64,000 nucleotides of DNA from Sphaerosporella brunnea (lineage: Eukaryota > Ascomycota > Pezizomycetes > Pezizales > Pyronemataceae): positions 161,862 to 225,861 of the forward strand of contig VXIS01000042.1 in NCBI GenBank assembly GCA_008704415.1, given 5' to 3'. The notes under the pieces were generated by a model. The model ran no database searches. It had not been told where the DNA came from and saw only the letters and a list, made by a program, of their open reading frames with translations. The position numbers and the translations under genes were made by a program. This document shows positions 54,001-64,000 of the stretch, piece after piece. Within the stretch, counting starts at the first letter, position 1. Every line of letters starts with the position of its first letter.

Positions 54001-55296
54001 CAACAGCTCCGTGACCGCCAAACACAAAGGCTATCGATAAAGGTAATGTCTATATATATTGACTAGAAAGCCTTCTTCGGAGCACGTAAATATGTTACGG
54101 CTGTGGGTAGCCTTGCCCACTCGGTACATTCTATGGTTCTCGTATTCGGACAAATAGATTCATTCCTCGACGATGCGGTGGCAGCGCTCGCCTTATGTCG
54201 AATCCCATGGCTGCAACACGGACGGAGGAAACTCTGCCATGGAGCCAATTAGCAACACTCATAAGCTGGAAGAAAGCGGGGATGTGATACGGATTACGGA
54301 ATGTTCTCTGAACGGTCCAGATGGGGCCATCGCGGTCGGACAGCCGACCAAGGGTCCAGCACAGCGGCCTCCATAGCATCGCTCAAGTTTCGGTCGCCAT
54401 TTACCATCTCCATAAAATGAGAAATGAGATGATCGAATAACATTCTGCCATACCCGAAGCGCATCACATGAATGGGCTGAAGAAAGAGAAACGCACTCCG
54501 CTCTGGCTTCCAAGAAACCACACACTCCCGAGCGGCCAAGATACATCATCAATCCGCTTGCCCCTCCAATCCGAACTGCGCACGCCGTCTTCGAGCCCAT
54601 CAAGATCCCAACCCACCGACAGGGGTCAACAACGTCAGACCTGCATCAGTCGGTCGAACAAGGGTGATCGCCGGCACGACGATCACTCCGGCCATCCGCG
54701 ATTCAAATCTCCACATCCACATCCACAGCGCACACGACCCCGGGCCGGTGCAACTAAACCCACCGGAAGCATTTCCCTCCGGCCAGCCACTTCCCCCACC
54801 AGTGCGAGAGGATGCGAAATTCGGAAACACAAAAAAAAAGAAAAGAAAAAAAGAAAAAAATTGTCGTTGTCCTGGCACGGAAGTTATCATACATAAGCGC
54901 GATTCGCTCCCGCTCGTGTGCCTGAGCCAGTCAAGTTCACTCAAATAACACAGCCCTCCCCGCAGCAGGCACCGCGTTCCTCGCTCGTGTGTCCTGCGCC
55001 TTGTTTGAGTCAACTGTCGACGACGTGCATGATTAGCCGTTATTTATTCCCAGCACACTGATACGTCGACATCCTGCACACCTGTAAGGCCACATCAGCA
55101 TCGCAGATAATTCGCAGCCTCCCTCTTCAGCTCGAAGCAACTTCTGCCGATTCGAACCGGGCTTTAATAGAGTTCCTGCGCCCCCCGCCCCCCCCGCCCC
55201 GCCGCCCTTCGCATCTCGAGATCCATCCATCCACACCACGGACCCCAATCTCGCGGAACCGAAGATATCGATATCGATCACGGCCCCCCACACAAA
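51026..55296. other. Intergenic region with one MITE
   Basis: About 4.3 kb. Contains the hairpin at 51421-51535, a G-run near 51087-51094, a short poly(A) near 54830-54862 and a C-rich run near 55182-55200. Many open frames of 60-170 codons exist on both strands, but none has domain or signal-peptide features or supporting splice sites. Confidence 0.5.
51421..51535. mobile_element. MITE G, AGTGACT-core family, copy 2 (intact)
   Basis: A 115-bp hairpin flanked by TA (51419-51420, 51536-51537). Arms start CCGTAGAGATTCGGTACTAA and pair over about 40 bases with few mismatches. Its 75-base core is the reverse complement of the core at 47317 with one change, so the two are the same family in opposite orientation. 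Confidence 0.85.
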
Positions 55297-55657
55297 ATGC
55301 GAACATCATCATTCTTCACTTTATTTCTCGTCTCCGCCGCTGCCGCAATGCAATACGCTGTGGTACCAAAAGGCGCGAGTGATAGTAATATCGATTTCCA
55401 CCAACCCCCAAAATTGTACTGCCCCGCCTCTCCCCGCTTCATTGAATCACCCATTAACAGCCGTCAGAAGTACCCCGAGAATTGCACCGTCGATACCCGA
55501 ATGCCCGAAAGCATCGGAGACTTTGATCACACTACCGGCACCCCGAGCACAGAATCATGAGCGTCGGGCTACCGAGAGCGCGGGGAAGGCGGAGGGGTTA
55601 ACGGCGAGGCAGGTGGTGGGTGCAATTGCTGTGGCTGTACTAGTGGCTGTGGTATAA
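55297..55657 (+). CDS. Tiny secreted protein with hydrophobic C-terminus, unknown function
   Basis: Read without splicing the frame stops after 87 codons, while the adjoining frame ends in a GPI-like hydrophobic tail. A 76-bp intron (55385-55460, GTAATA donor, AACAG acceptor) joins the two: exons 55297-55384 and 55461-55657, 94 residues. An alternative donor, GTGATA at 55379, also keeps the frame. The product has a signal peptide (MRTSSFFTLFLVSAAAA), a short Pro/Thr-rich middle and the tail VVGAIAVAVLVAVV. It is too small for most GPI proteins, but the two end signals together suggest a membrane or surface peptide. The unspliced form (87 residues, two Cys) remains possible. Confidence 0.5.
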
Positions 55658-58600
55658 TGGGCCGGTGGGGAATTGGAATGGGGGTTTGGCGTTATTTGGG
55701 GGTGTTCTTTTTTAGCTTCTTACCGGGATTTGCGATTGGAGTTCTGTGATTTCTTTGGGTGGGAGATGTACATACACAGGATATCTTCTTGGGCGCCGGT
55801 GGGTGGGTGGTCGCGATCATCCATCGGGCATACATATATCGGATCACTACTTATCAAATATCCATTTTGATGAACGGTCACGGCGGTTTGTGGCGCCAAA
55901 GATCACTGTAGTTTCGAGTGAGTAAGACAAGATTGGTTGGGAACCGAATTTGGGAAGAATATTGGCATTCTGGATAGCGGATAGTGAGGCGGCGAACACG
56001 TTGAAGTGGTTACAAGAAAACACCACAGCGTGGCTGATCGAGATGAGCCAGTACGACCATGAGAAGTCATGGCTTCGATGTCTGATTGTCGCGTTCTGCT
56101 TTTTTAAAAAAACATATCGTTAATCATATAAGATCACTCGCTGACCGAGAATCGATCACGACGGGATTGCATGTGTTGTTGTTATCTACATTTCTCTTCC
56201 AGACAAGACCAAGTTTGCCTACCCAACGAACCATCAATCACACGGCGCCATTACCGTCTCACAGCTGCGAGAAAGCACACACTCCACGCTCGTCAAGCTG
56301 CTTGCCCACAGACAGAGCTTGAAGAACAGACGGTGTCAGTTGCACCATATACTTTTGGAGGGAGATGGTCATTTCGTTACCCCTCCCATTACGATTGATC
56401 AATCGTCTATCCAGATCAGCAATTGGCCCATAGAGCCAGAGGAGGGAACAGTAAACTGTACCTTTCCCTAAACTCCTCGCCAGAAATGCTCTGGTATATA
56501 CCCTCGCCAGAACAAAGAGCGTGGCAAAGTGTGGGAGTGACCGAGGATTCACGATCAGCAGTGGCTTTGATTACAGGCTGTAGCATGAAGCTTGGGGAAA
56601 GAAGACTCGCTCTTCTCATCCAAAAAGGTATAAGCATGTATGGAAACTTGAGACAGACCGGCAACAAGTAGAATTTGGGATTCTACAACAACGGTCATCC
56701 CAGATGCCTCTCTTTCACGAAACGGTGAATGTCGGACGCCCGAAGTCAAAACGCTTCTCCATCTAGCCCGTGGACCAGCCCTGCACCGCGCGAATGCGAT
56801 ACCGACTATAAAATGCAAAGCAATGACCACTCACCTCGGTGCCTGTGAGGTCTCTCAGCTTGTAAACAACACCGTGCAGGCAGCTTCGTTGCTTAGAATA
56901 ATACCGATAAGCACCTGAGTTCTAACAAGCAAACCATGGATGATTTGCGCCTTACCTAACCTGAAACGCTCCTTGCAAGCGGCAACCGCCTGCCTCTTGA
57001 CATATTAGAGTTAGGCGCAACGGTGGCTTGGGTCTTGCAGGACCTTTTTAACATCAAGTCGAGTAAATGCATAACCCCTTCCCACCATCGTGAAAGTAGG
57101 CTAAAAAGCATGATCCCCAGCGGTTGGGCTTGGTTATGAGAAAGTGCATATACTGCAGGTACTACTATGTTGACTCAACTAGATTGACCAACTGGATGAC
57201 GAGGGTGAAGGAAAAATAACGAGGTAGCCTAACCGTGGCATCATCCTATTTCTCTGTAGAACAGCGCCCCAGTTCACGGCTGATCACGTACAGTCCCATA
57301 TGTAGCTTCCCCTGAGCTACGTCTCCTCAAGTCAAGAGCGAATACATACGCCTGTTCCTCTCTGCAATTTTGAACATTAGGTCTTCCAATTCCTCCGAGT
57401 GACTGGCTACTCGCGAAATTGCAACAGTAGATAAGATCGATGAGATAACGAGAGGGAGAGTTCTCTGTTCTGCCCTTTGAGCTCTTGGAGTATTTTCAAG
57501 CAAACGTAAATATGGAATGTACATGGAGCGTATTAGCCATCTATCTCAAGCAAAGGGAATAGTACCGCCCCTCTTGAATCTTGACTCTTGTCTGCAAGAG
57601 TCAGTGCATAAGTTTGGCGGCTATAGCACACGCGCGAGCCGCCTACTCCTTTGGAAACTTTGTTATGCGGACCGAAAGTCCCGGAAGCGACCATGCACAT
57701 GTTTTTATCCGGGTTTCGAACAAATAACATAGCCTAAAGCCTAACCTCGTGCGTCGAAAAAAAACTAGAAGGGTCACCTAATATATGTCTTACTTTGAAG
57801 AGCTTTTAACCTTTCTGCCAGAATATAGTCAAGCAGCTCTTCTGTCACAGAAACATGATTGTGATGATATAACGGATTTTCGCCTCAGATCTTTGTGTTT
57901 CCTAGCAATATAATGGTTGGAATCAGCTGACCTTTCAGTTACGGGGTCTGGATCTGTTTCGATCATAGTAGATCCTCTTGTGCCCGTCCAAAAGCGTGTC
58001 AGCGGAAGTGGTATGATCTCCAGGTAGCTTCTTGCGGATGCGGCCGCCCAGTCCCCACATCTGCACCTGTTAGAAGATCCCAAGCAGGAAGTAAGGATCC
58101 ATGGGAAGGTTTCCAATTCCGCTGATTAAGTGATGTGAAGATATCAACCATCTGTGCGTGATCAGGCTTTCCAAGACCACTCTGTGGGATACATGCCTTC
58201 CACTGAGCTAACTATGAACCGTGATCTCAATCAAATTTCTAGAGGAACAAAATTTGTAGGAAGCCGTGTAGACTATGGATTTTCCGTTGCCGTCCCCTAA
58301 CTAGAGCCCACTTCCCTAACAACAACCTCCGATTAGACACCTCCACGCACTTGCACTTGCGTCAGCCCCTCCATCCAGTAGCTTTGGAAGGGCTGGATAA
58401 GCGCCAGGCCGAGCTTTATGCAGCCCCACATCTGTGCCGCCATAACTACATACTTTGCAGCGGTTCTTAACACAAAGTATAGCCGTAGAGCACGGGGTTA
58501 CTAGATTTTTCATGCCTCGTAATTCCCTCAATTAATTGAGGCTGTGGGTTGTTGTGGCTCGGTTGTACTTTGTTTTCATCAAATGCCTCTCACTATAGTT

Positions 58601-58862
58601 TCGACTTGGCGCGCTTCTCCACATATCTTGATTCTTGATAGAGTAAATAGTCATGTATTTCTAACAGGGCAAGAGACGCGTTACATGACCCACTACTCTT
58701 GGGAGTGAAATCGCCGCGTTGGCAATATATTTTCCCTCTAATTCCCACGTTTTTCGATTCCGAAATTCTCCGTTTATACAGAGCGGATAGCATTATCCGA
58801 CTGACATTCCTTCATTCATTCCTTCTTTTCTTTTTTCAACCCATACACCTCTCTTACACAAC
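55658..58862. other. Intergenic region, no gene recognised
   Basis: About 3.2 kb. There are protein-like short frames on the minus strand between 57327 and 58116 (for example the one ending SEELEDLMFKIAERNRRMY), possibly remains of a gene, but I cannot join or assign them. The final 100 bases are the pyrimidine-rich leader of the oxidoreductase gene. Confidence 0.45.
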
Positions 58863-60915
58863 ATGAAGCTCCCTCAATCTGCCTGGTTAGCAGGTATTTT
58901 CACCGCCTTGGCCTCTGCAGCGATCTTGCCGCGCGACGACGAACCTTCAGACAGTGTCCTCACCCCCGGTGACGTCGCAGATTTTCCGGTGTTGGGTTTC
59001 GGTGATTTTGACAATAATCCTTCCTCTGGAAAGCGCTCTACGGCGTCACATTGCAAATACATCCCTGGAGACAGCCAGTGGCCTTCAAATTCCGAATGGT
59101 CCGTCCTCAACTTCTTTACTGGTGGCTCGCTGGTCAAGCCCGATCCCGTAGGAAAGGTCTGCTATAAAGGATCAGCCTACGATGCTGCTCGGTGTGCCAA
59201 TGTTACTGCTGAGTGGAGCAACTCTGACCTCCAGTGAGTGTTTCGTTGTCTAGGGCGCTTTGCTGCCTAGGAATCGTCCCTAATAGCTCTCGACAGTGCG
59301 GGCCATCCCACGTCCATTATGTCTCCTCTTTACCAAGGATTGACATGCCTTCCCCAGGATTCTTCGTTTGCCAATCACCAGTGCACCCTTGGCGGATACC
59401 CCATATACGTGGTGAATGCTAGAAACGCATGGGATGTTCAGGCAGGTGTCAACTTTGCACGTAATACGAACATCCGGTTGGTCATTAAAAATACCGGCCA
59501 CGACTTTGCAGGAAAGTCTTCGGGCTCTTACTCCCTCAGTATCCGCACCCACATGCTCAAGGATATTGCCGTCATCAAAAATTACAAGAGCAAGTACTAC
59601 TCTGGACCTGCTATTAAGGCCGGCTCTGGTATTCAGGGATTCGAGCTTTATGCAGCTGCTCACGCGGCTGGCCTCATGGCCGTGGGTGGTGAAGGGATGG
59701 TGAGTGGCTTTCACTCACTAAGAGAAGGGGTGTGATGCTAATGCTCCTCTTAGACAGTTGGCTGGGGTGGTGGGTACATACAGGGTGGAGGCCATTCTCC
59801 TCTCAGTTCCCTCCATGGCATGGCTGCGGATCAAGTCCTCTCATACGAGGTTGTCCTTGCAAATGGCTGCTTCGTGACCGCTGATAAGGACACCAACTCT
59901 GATCTCTTTTGGGTAAGACAGTTGCCATTGGAGAGCTAGGAACCAATGCTAATGTTAGCAGGCTCTTCGTGGCGGCGGCGGCTCTGCTTTCGGTGTTGTT
60001 ATTTCTATCACTGTCAAGGCGTTCACCGAAAGACCAGTCACCATCTCCACCTTCAATTTCACCGCCTCTGCCGCCGATGTGGCCAAGTATGACTCTGGGG
60101 ACTACTCCAATGACGACTTCTGGGCGGTTATAAAACACTACCTGAGCCTTTTCCCGGAGCACGCCGATCAGGGTATCTACAGTTACTGGAACATTTTCCC
60201 CAGTTACACTGTGAAGGGAGCGCAAACCTTCACCATGCAGCCTTATTTCGCGGTCGGCAAGACTGTAGCTCAGGTCAACGCACTTCTGCAGTCTCTTGTT
60301 GACACCGCAAGTGCACATGGGATCACTATTCATCCCAACACCGTCCACTACCCCAGCTTCTACGAAGGTTGGAAAGCCGGCTTTCCAAAAGAAACCGTCG
60401 GCCTCTACACCAGTCAACCCGGCTCTCGTCTCTTCCCACGAGCGAACTGGGCCAACGATACCTGGGACACCACTTTCGATGCCATCCGCCAGGTAGTTTC
60501 TGCCTCGTTTATGATCGGCTTCAACATCGCGCCCTCGCTTACTGCTGGAGGAGTCACCGAGGATGAAAACGCTGTTAATCCCGCCTGGCGCAACACTGTC
60601 CTGCATGCCATCGCTGGGGTCATGTGGGACGCATCCATTCGAAACTTCACCCTCATCCGAGAGTACCAGCGCAACTTCACCCACGGCCCAATGCAGCTGT
60701 GGCGCGACTTGACTCCCGGCTCCGGTGCATACCTTGGTGAGGCTGATATCAACGAGCCTGACTGGCAGCAGGCATTCTATGGTTGCAAGTATTCCAAGTT
60801 GTACTCAATAAAGAAGAAGTATGACCTTAGCGGTGTTTTCTTTGCCGAGACCGCCGTAGGTTCCGAGGACTGGAAAGCAGGTAATGATCGCTTGGGGCGA
60901 TTGTGTCGTGTTTAG
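58863..60915 (+). CDS. Secreted FAD-linked oxidoreductase (VAO/berberine-bridge-like family)
   Basis: Exons 58863-59233, 59297-59699, 59754-59912 and 59962-60915 (introns 63, 54 and 49 bp) give 628 residues. Signal peptide [19 protein letters not shown] is followed by a Ser/Asp-rich propeptide with a KR site near residue 59 (SGKRSTAS). The FAD domain has [14 protein letters not shown] with His192 as the probable covalent FAD site, [19 protein letters not shown], and [13 protein letters not shown]. The C-terminus has the BBE motif region ([16 protein letters not shown], then [16 protein letters not shown]). N-glycosylation sites are frequent (NVT, NFT, NDT). Such fungal enzymes oxidise alcohols, sugars or secondary-metabolite intermediates with O2; the substrate is unknown. 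There is no biosynthetic cluster around it. Confidence 0.93.
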
Positions 60916-61981
60916 GATTAGGAGAGAGGAAAGCTCAAGGGGCTGTACACTTCTGGCTTTTTGTGTTGGCTGTACATTGGACTAGTTGTAGATGTGTTTC
61001 TACGATATATGTCAAAATACAAAAGTAGATGATGTTTCGAAGATGGAAAGGGGTCCTTTCTAAAATGGTGTGATAACGAGTGAGCGGAAGTTTTGAACTC
61101 ATTTGAAAAAATGATTATCTTGGAATTCCTAACATCCCATATGACCTGTGCGGGACATCTTCTGATTAAGTACATACATGGCAAGGTGTGACTTCCCAAC
61201 TGTGTCGAGTGCTCGGCTATGAGGTAAAAGACGAAACGAGTGTTCAAGTTGGACGTTTTCTCATGATCACTTCAATACGGCACCCGTTAGTGGAAACACT
61301 GTACAGAGAAACCATCATCCACAATAACTCATTATGGCAAAAAACCGGAGCCCCAAGCCCCAAGCCTAAAACCCCTCTCCCCCTAGGGATCGAATCTTTC
61401 GCCTCGCTTGCGTAGGTTATACGTTCGTGACTGTAAGATTTCTAAGGTTTCGCCCAAAAATACCGCGATCTAATACCGCTCAAAAAAGATTCAAAAAATA
61501 GCTTTCTCGTGACATTTTTAAATGCGGATCACTCGTTTTCTTTAGCTTTGCTATGGTTTTTCTATAGTTTGACGTAATCTTGGGTAACTTTACGTATTTA
61601 ACTGAAATTGTACCGTACGAAAAAATTGTATATCATCTTCTTAGACCACTATCTCCCCCCGGAAATCCACCTTGAAATCATGTCCCTTCTTCATCGCATG
61701 CTCAACCTCTCAATTCATCTGGAACGCTCACCAGCAGCTTCTTTTAAATCGCTTGGCTAAGAGTCCTTGTATATACTTAGGAGAAGAGGATACCGGGCTG
61801 ACGGCGCGGGAAAAGCTTCGGAAGCATATTTTGATGTGGGTATTGATAGCCAGAACACCAGACTCACACAGTTATGGCCAGAAGGACGGAGGAAAGGAAT
61901 GAAGGCCTTTCCATTTCAGCTGCACAAGCCGATATCTCCAGTGAGTGAGTGGCCCAGCAAAAAAAAGAAAAAAAATCTCAC
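60916..61981. other. Intergenic region, no gene recognised
   Basis: About 1.1 kb, A/T-rich between 61430 and 61650. The expected N-terminal SPFH half of the stomatin fragment downstream is not found here on either strand. Confidence 0.55.
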
Positions 61982-62509
61982 GGACGCCGCGAGGAGGTAG
62001 CACAGAGCATCAACGAGATCATCCGCGACGTAGCCGAGGGCTGGGGCGTGCACGTGGAGAGCATGCTAATCAAAGACATCATCTTCTCCCGGGAGCTTCA
62101 AGACTCCTTGTCGATGGCGGCGCAGAGCAAGCGTATCGGAGAGAGCAAGATCATTGCCGCCCGCGCCGAGGTCGAGAGCGCCAAACTCATGCGGCAGGCG
62201 GCGGACATTCTCAGCTCTGCACCTGCTATGCAGATCCGACAGCTCGAGGCTTATCAGGCTATGGCTAAGTCTGCGAACAGCAAGGTATGCTTCTTCTTCT
62301 GAATCCCTAGTAGATTGAGCGCAGGGCTGACGGGCATTGAATAGGTCATCTTTGTCCCCACTTCCAGCGGTGGCTTTTCCGGAGATAGCTTCCTGCCTGC
62401 TCCCACACCCGCCGGAAACGCCGGAAACGCCGGAGAAGGCTCCTCCAAGGGACTGTTCGACTCCACCTTCCAGAACGCGCTGAGCGCTCATGTTGCTTCC
62501 GAGTTGTAA
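61982..62509 (+). pseudogene. 5'-truncated stomatin/SPFH protein gene fragment
   Basis: Coding-like segments 61982-62284 and 62345-62509, joined by a 60-bp intron with good GT, GCTGAC and AG, give the C-terminal part of a stomatin-family protein: RREEVAQSINEIIRDVAEGW, GVHVESMLIKDIIF, QSKRIGESKIIAARAEVESA, then a Gly/Ala tail ending HVASEL. The first half of the SPFH domain and the membrane hairpin are missing, the upstream sequence is unrelated, and no ATG opens the frame (it runs back only to an A-rich stretch at about 61960). The retained intron rules out a processed copy. It may be a DNA-level partial duplication or a gene cut by rearrangement. A different, remote first exon cannot be excluded. 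Confidence 0.75.
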
Positions 62510-63651
62510 TTGCCATCGCCAGCTGGGATACCATCATTTTCCTTTGTTCCTTGTAATGCATCTCTTTGGCTGGGAATGGAAATTGCATTTCGGTAATTGA
62601 GAATGACTTGTTGGATGGTTCTTTTTCTTTTTTTCTTTTTTCTTTTGTTCTATCATAACCAGTGGCTTGGGTTTCTTCGCGTACATACTTTTTCTTCTTT
62701 TGCTTTGTTGTAATCACCGTAATGAGCTATAATAATTTCTTCTGCACTGCAAAATCTCGACACGTCGTTTGGTGACATGACGTGTCGAGTCTGCGCAATC
62801 GTCACGGCAGCGAGTGACAGCCGTGAATAGTGGTTTAGGGTTATCGACGAATCTAAGTTAATACTTATGTTGGAGATTTGACGGCGGCGGCTGTTTCCCA
62901 ACCCGTACGCCGTCGAGCTCGGACTCCGCGTGCAGAGAGAAGGTTCAACTACTTACTTACACGCACAGATCTAGTATAGTTCCCTCCGCAATGTACTCTG
63001 CCGTGTTGCCCGCACTGTATCAACCCAATATTCACGACAAGCGGCGATGATGAGGGCCTGAGCAGCTGCCGTTGTTGAGTAGTCCTTCCCTCCGGATATC
63101 TATAGTCCCACCGCTCGCGCAATATGTATAGTGTTTTTTTTTGCCAGGGCTTCTGAGGTTGGTGTGGAAAAACGGATGAGTAGCAGGCGGAATTCTTGTC
63201 GCGCTGCTATCACTCGAAACCCACCACCACGCATCGAGTCAACCCCCATGATCCACTTTGCCATTCCACCTCAACCTCGCTTTCCCATTGACCCTCACTT
63301 CTCACTTTCCCATTGACCCTCGACAGGGCTACAAAAGGCATTTAAACCTTTTCCTTCTTCTTCCCTTCCTATCCTACAATCCACAACCCACAACCCACCA
63401 CCCACAAACTGCGACGTGACAACAACAACGAAAACTTTAGCGATCCGTGTTTAGGTATGTTATTATAACAATTCCATTTCGGTAGCAGCAGATTCTGACG
63501 CAGCAGGCTGCAAGCGATCTACTTACTTCTTACAAGTACACAACTCTTAAACTCCCCTTTTCATCTTCAAATGTAAGTACCTTTCCAGCGCACTCGTGGT
63601 CGCGCTAGCTTCTAACACGTCCCCATCTTCAGCGCATCATCGAATTTCACA
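62510..63651. other. Intergenic region, promoter side of last gene
   Basis: T-rich 3' flank of the stomatin fragment, a perfect 11-base-arm hairpin at 62756-62789, then a C-rich leader-like region (63340-63410) with repeats of CCACAACCCACAA. A GTAAGT donor at 63572 and a TTCAG acceptor near 63632 suggest a leader intron before the ATG at 63652. Confidence 0.5.
62756..62789. repeat. Short perfect hairpin (CTCGACACGTC arms)
   Basis: CTCGACACGTC and GACGTGTCGAG face each other across 12 bases. It lies downstream of the stomatin fragment. The function is unknown; no TA or other target duplication is clear. Confidence 0.6.
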
Positions 63652-64000
63652 ATGCCTCCCAAGAAAGGCGTTGCTAAGGCTACAGCGTCTCGAGCTCTTC
63701 CTACTAGAGCCGCTCGCCGTGCTGCTATTGCCTCTGTGGCTGATGCTAAAAAAGCTGTTAGTCATGCTAGGATTGCTGCTGCTATTGCTTTTGTGTTTAT
63801 GGCTGCTGATTCCACCATGAGTTATTGGTTTCAGGCTGGTATTTTACCAATACTCGTCATCCATAGATACTTCCAATGAGGCTTTATCGTCTAAAGGTGC
63901 TTCCACCAAAGCTGCTTCCCCCAAGGCTTTATCGTCCAAAGACGCTTCCATGAGGCTTCATCGTCCAAAGGTGCTTCCACCAAGACCACTTCCACCAAGG
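63652..64000 (+). CDS. Putative basic protein with Ser/Ala/Lys repeats (partial)
   Basis: ATG at 63652 opens MPPKKGVAKATASRALPTRA and continues as an Ala/Lys/Arg-rich sequence (KKAVSHARIAAAIAFVF), stopping at 63879 if unspliced. From 63878, in the +1 frame, the sequence becomes a tandem array coding for units like ALSSKGASTKAASPK up to the window end. A small intron whose length is one more than a multiple of three would join them (for example 40 bp beginning GTTTAT before 63835), but the junction is not secure. The MPPKK start and Lys-rich repeats recall chromatin-binding tails, yet no domain can be named. Confidence 0.4.
63880..64000 (+). repeat. Degenerate tandem repeat coding Ser/Ala/Lys units
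   Basis: Repeats of a motif like GCTTTATCGTCCAAAGG plus TGCTTCCACCAAG occur about three times and continue past the window edge. The second copy has lost bases relative to the first, so the reading frame shifts between units. Confidence 0.7.

Noticed and set aside
59803..60684. 293-codon frame antisense to the oxidoreductase
   Set aside because: It is a shadow of the well-supported spliced gene on the plus strand.
61380..61440. Minus-strand GATTCGATCCC, resembling a tRNA or SINE B box
   Set aside because: The arms do not fold into a tRNA; no A box and no second copy in the window.
1..64000. CRISPR arrays, bacterial operons, riboswitches or secondary-metabolite cluster
   Set aside because: The DNA is fungal. 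No spaced direct repeats of CRISPR type and no PKS, NRPS or terpene genes are present; the oxidoreductase stands alone.

Overview
The window is nuclear DNA of a filamentous ascomycete (Pezizomycotina; I cannot fix the class). The signs are short introns (about 45-65 bp) with GT..CTRAC..AG signals, an ApsA/Num1-type cortical protein, an NB-ARC/TPR NLR-like protein, several GPI-anchored wall proteins with KEX2-like sites, and two intron-containing cytosolic ribosomal protein genes. Gene density is low (roughly one gene per 4 kb). Intergenic DNA is rich in G/C homopolymers, microsatellites and hairpin-forming MITEs.

Layout, left to right. 1-3698: 3' part of an alpha/beta-hydrolase-like / NB-ARC / TPR immune-receptor-like gene, cut by the window edge. 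5664-6684: Cys-rich GPI protein. 9227-9938 (-): small Thr-rich GPI wall protein carrying a fresh exon-intron tandem duplication. 12932-13228: small secreted protein. 19419-24629: ApsA/Num1-like dynein/nuclear-migration anchor. 26184-27039: dienelactone hydrolase. 27464-28278: cluster of four MITEs, one nested in another. 28352-29261: ribosomal protein uS15. 30155-31088 (-): Dpy-30-motif protein. 32278-33237 (-): decayed UMP-CMP kinase. 33716-35833: sterol O-acyltransferase. 35922-36356: Harbinger/Tourist-like MITE. 36942-37999: ribosomal protein eL19 with its start codon split by an intron. 38699 and 46804: identical tRNA-Lys(CTT) genes. 39413-41341 (-): divergent protein kinase. 42393-42815: long-TIR MITE. 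45175-46407: disordered protein of unknown function. 48095-48950: second Cys-rich GPI protein. 50449-51025 (-): UPF0303/HbpS-like protein. 55297-55657: tiny secreted/tail-hydrophobic protein. 58863-60915: secreted FAD-linked oxidoreductase. 61982-62509: 5'-truncated stomatin/SPFH fragment. 63652 to the end: basic N-terminus followed by Ser/Ala/Lys repeats.

The genes do not form one pathway or a biosynthetic cluster. Housekeeping genes (uS15, eL19, sterol acyltransferase, DLH, tRNAs) alternate with surface or secreted proteins and with decayed duplicates. The most distinctive features are the MITE load (eleven hairpin elements in 64 kb, most with TA target sites, none with a transposase here), the nested insertion just upstream of uS15, the exon-intron duplication at 9.5-9.9 kb, and a 17-copy QT-motif array in the ApsA-like protein that could be a multivalent dynein light-chain platform. 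All calls come from reading the sequence; no database search was possible.
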